A stretch of DNA of 7,237 nucleotides, from positions 1-7,237 of the forward strand of contig RFFU01000091.1 of assembly GCA_003697085.1 (NCBI GenBank), given 5' to 3'. Made by a program: the position numbers and the translations under genes. Position 1 is the first letter of the stretch. Each line of letters starts with the position of its first letter. The notes below the pieces were generated by a model. That model was not told where the DNA came from and searched no databases. It saw only the letters and a program-made list of their open reading frames with translations. This DNA comes from Candidatus Hydrogenedentota bacterium (GTDB taxonomy: Bacteria; UBA8481; J006). Positions 6,265 through 7,237 of this stretch are shown here, piece by piece.

Positions 6265-6490
6265 CGCTTCCACCTCCCATCAGACTGTAGTCACGGGTTT
6301 TCGTCGGAGATTTTCCGTTTCCCTTACGGTGATTCTAGAAGCGGTTTCATAAGTACCGTTACGGCCTCGAAATTTCTGCAATCTCGAGGAGAGAAAAAAC
6401 CGCTTCGAAATTATCCGAGACGGAAAGAGACAAGCCGCGGCGCGCCACCACGGAGGGGAAGGGAAAGGCGGAGGGGGGGGGAAGAATGAG
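6265..6490. other. Gene-free stretch upstream of the DsrE-family gene
   Basis: No gene is seen here. The stretch holds the DsrE gene's ribosome binding site, the nested inverted repeat described separately, and a purine-rich segment with a run of nine G (6473-6481). A promoter for the DsrE operon must lie here or in the terminator region beyond, unless transcription reads through. I could not find a convincing sigma70 or sigma54 match. Confidence 0.5.
6338..6406. repeat. Long inverted repeat upstream of the DsrE-family gene
   Basis: GAAGCGGTTT (6338-6347) is exactly complementary to AAACCGCTTC (6397-6406), 49 bases apart. Between them CCTCGA (6365-6370) and TCGAGG (6384-6389) form a second, nested inverted pair. 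A TTCTAGAA palindrome (6333-6340) overlaps the left arm. The element sits about 70-140 bases before the DsrE start on the minus strand, where a promoter or leader is expected. It could be an operator pair or a folded leader RNA. No known motif is recognised. Confidence 0.4.
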
Positions 6491-6529
6491 AAAAGAAAGC
6501 GGGGTCGGAACCGTCCGAACCCCGCTTTC
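6491..6529 (-). terminator. Intrinsic terminator of the hendecad-repeat gene
   Basis: GAAAGCGGGGT (6495-6505) pairs with ACCCCGCTTTC (6519-6529). After one bulged A (6518), CGGA pairs with TCCG to give a 15-pair stem closed by a four-base loop. Read on the minus strand, the stem is followed directly by TTTTCTCATTC. It lies about 30 bases past the stop of the repeat-protein gene, as expected for a Rho-independent terminator. Confidence 0.85.
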
Positions 6530-6561
6530 GGTCTTTCCGTTTTCGATAGCCTTCTCCCGAC

Positions 6562-7237
6562 TCAGTGCCGTCGGCGACTCGAATGCCGAGATTGAGCGTG
6601 CGAACGTGCCGTGCTGCGCCGCTCGTGCGCCCTCGACCGGGCTGCACTACGACGTTCGTGCGCCCTTGACCGAGCCGCACTCCGGCGATCCCGGGCCTTA
6701 GATCGAGCGGTGCTCCGGCGCTCTTGAGCCTTCGAACGTGCTGTACTCCTCCGGTCTTTCGCTCTTTCTTTCGCTTCGCCGCGCCGCTCCTTGGCTTTCT
6801 CTTTCGCTTCGCCGCGCCGCTCTTTCGCCTTCTCCTTCGCTTCCGCGCGTCGCTCTTGCGCCTTCTCTTTCGCTTCCTCGCGCCGCTTTTGCGCATTCTC
6901 CTTCGCTTCCTCGCGCCGCTCTTGCGCCTTCTCCTTCGCCTCCGCGCGCCGCTCTTTCGCCTTCTCCTTCGCTTCGCTGCGTCGCTCTTGCGCCTTCTCT
7001 TTCATCTCCTGCCGGTGTTCCTGTACCTTCTCCTTCACCTCATCCCGGTGCTCTTGAACCTTTTCCTTCACTTCCTCACGGTGCTCTTTCGCTTTCTCCT
7101 TCGCTTCCGCGCGCCGCTCTTGCGCCTTCTCCTTCGCCTCCTCGCGCCGCTCCTGCGCCTTTTGCCTCGCCTCGTCCCAACGCGACCCCTCGTCTGATGT
7201 CGCCGTACCTTCATCCGTGGATTCATCCGCCCGAACA
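6562..7237 (-). CDS. LEA-like 11-residue-repeat protein, N-terminus outside window
   Basis: The frame is open to the window edge, so the true start is not seen; 224 codons are visible. After 21 mostly acidic or small residues (DESTDEGTATSDEGSRWD part), the protein is 18 uninterrupted 11-residue units plus a five-residue basic tail. The typical unit is EAKEKAQERRE, with Ala at unit positions 2 and 6 and charged residues elsewhere. Such a pattern predicts a long, very soluble, polar helix, and it resembles the AKEKAxE core of group 3 LEA proteins. Units 14-18 change to TARSKAQERRS or AARSRAHERRS and become strongly basic. No large hydrophobic residue or Cys occurs in the repeats. This frame is preferred over other open frames here because the protein repeat is regular and a strong terminator follows its stop. 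Stress protection, nucleic-acid binding or an envelope spacer role are all possible; none is shown. Confidence 0.75.
   Translation of the reverse strand, partial: VRADESTDEGTATSDEGSRWDEARQKAQERREEAKEKAQERRAEAKEKAKEHREEVKEKVQEHRDEVKEKVQEHRQEMKEKAQERRSEAKEKAKERRAEAKEKAQERREEAKENAQKRREEAKEKAQERRAEAKEKAKERRGEAKEKAKERRGEAKERAKDRRSTARSKAQERRSTARSKARDRRSAARSRAHERRSAARSRAHERRSTARSHAQSRHSSRRRH
6580..7173 (-). repeat. Tandem array of 18 units of 33 bp, coding
   Basis: Eighteen direct units of 33 bases encode the 11-residue repeats of the overlapping gene. Units are diverged, not identical: units 1-12 keep the E-A-K-E-K-A type with Val, Met or Asn exceptions (units 4, 5, 6, 9), unit 13 is transitional (EAKERAKDRRS), and units 14-18 are the TARS/AARS type. 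Neighbouring pairs 11-12 and 16-17 are identical in protein sequence, which points to growth by local duplication. Confidence 0.85.

Noticed and set aside
6411-6896. Second minus-strand open frame, very Arg/Lys-rich
   Set aside because: It is a shifted frame of the repeat array, runs through the terminator hairpin and ends in low-complexity non-repeat sequence.
6580-7173. Possible CRISPR or satellite array
   Set aside because: The 33-base units abut without spacers and keep one open frame, so this is a coding tandem repeat.
6724-7197. Long plus-strand open frame with Leu/Phe/Arg-rich repeats
   Set aside because: It is the antisense of the 33-base repeat array. The minus frame gives a far more regular protein repeat and is followed by a matching terminator, so the plus frame is a shadow.

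Overview
The window reads as chromosomal DNA from a Gram-negative (diderm) bacterium of moderately high GC, roughly 55-60% by eye. An outer-membrane-type lipoprotein signal, an ExeA/GspA ATPase with a peptidoglycan-binding domain, a GspB-like partner and a FlhG/MinD-type ATPase with an LDLG motif together suggest a deltaproteobacterial-grade organism (Desulfobacterota, Myxococcota, Nitrospirota or similar). This lineage call is inference from gene families only. I see no tRNA, rRNA, CRISPR array, insertion sequence or phage gene.

Left part (1-1798): a minus-strand pair lies at the edge. A short SurA/PpiC-N-like lipoprotein (18-515) ends in an ATGA overlap with the first seven codons of a further gene that leaves the window (1-21). 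Divergently, a MinD/FlhG-family P-loop ATPase is read to the right. Its probable TTG start at 683 has a good ribosome binding site and lies behind a promoter-like sequence at 596-624. Its C-terminus closely resembles the membrane-targeting helix of E. coli MinD.

Middle (1799-5423): after a 434-base stretch with no convincing gene comes a tightly coupled pair. The first gene encodes an ExeA/GspA-type AAA ATPase with a transmembrane segment, a C39-like domain and a peptidoglycan-binding domain. The second has a GspB-type N-terminus and membrane anchor, a long Pro/Ser/Glu linker and a C-terminal FecR-like domain where GspB proteins usually carry another domain. In known type II secretion systems GspA and GspB form a complex that helps the secretin through or onto the peptidoglycan. 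The pair here probably does a related envelope job. Two hairpins follow, between convergent genes.

Right part (5424-7237): three minus-strand genes. The most upstream, cut by the window edge, encodes a protein built almost entirely of 18 contiguous 11-residue repeats of the type EAKEKAQERRE, similar in style to group 3 LEA proteins. The last five units become strongly Arg/Ser-rich. It ends in a clear intrinsic terminator. Next come a DsrE-family protein with three cysteines and, 55 bases on, a secreted or membrane-anchored small protein with a Cys/His cluster, probably one operon.

The points most worth a second look are the hendecad-repeat protein, the GspB-FecR domain combination, the MinD-like tail on the ATPase and the DsrE plus Cys/His secreted-protein pair.
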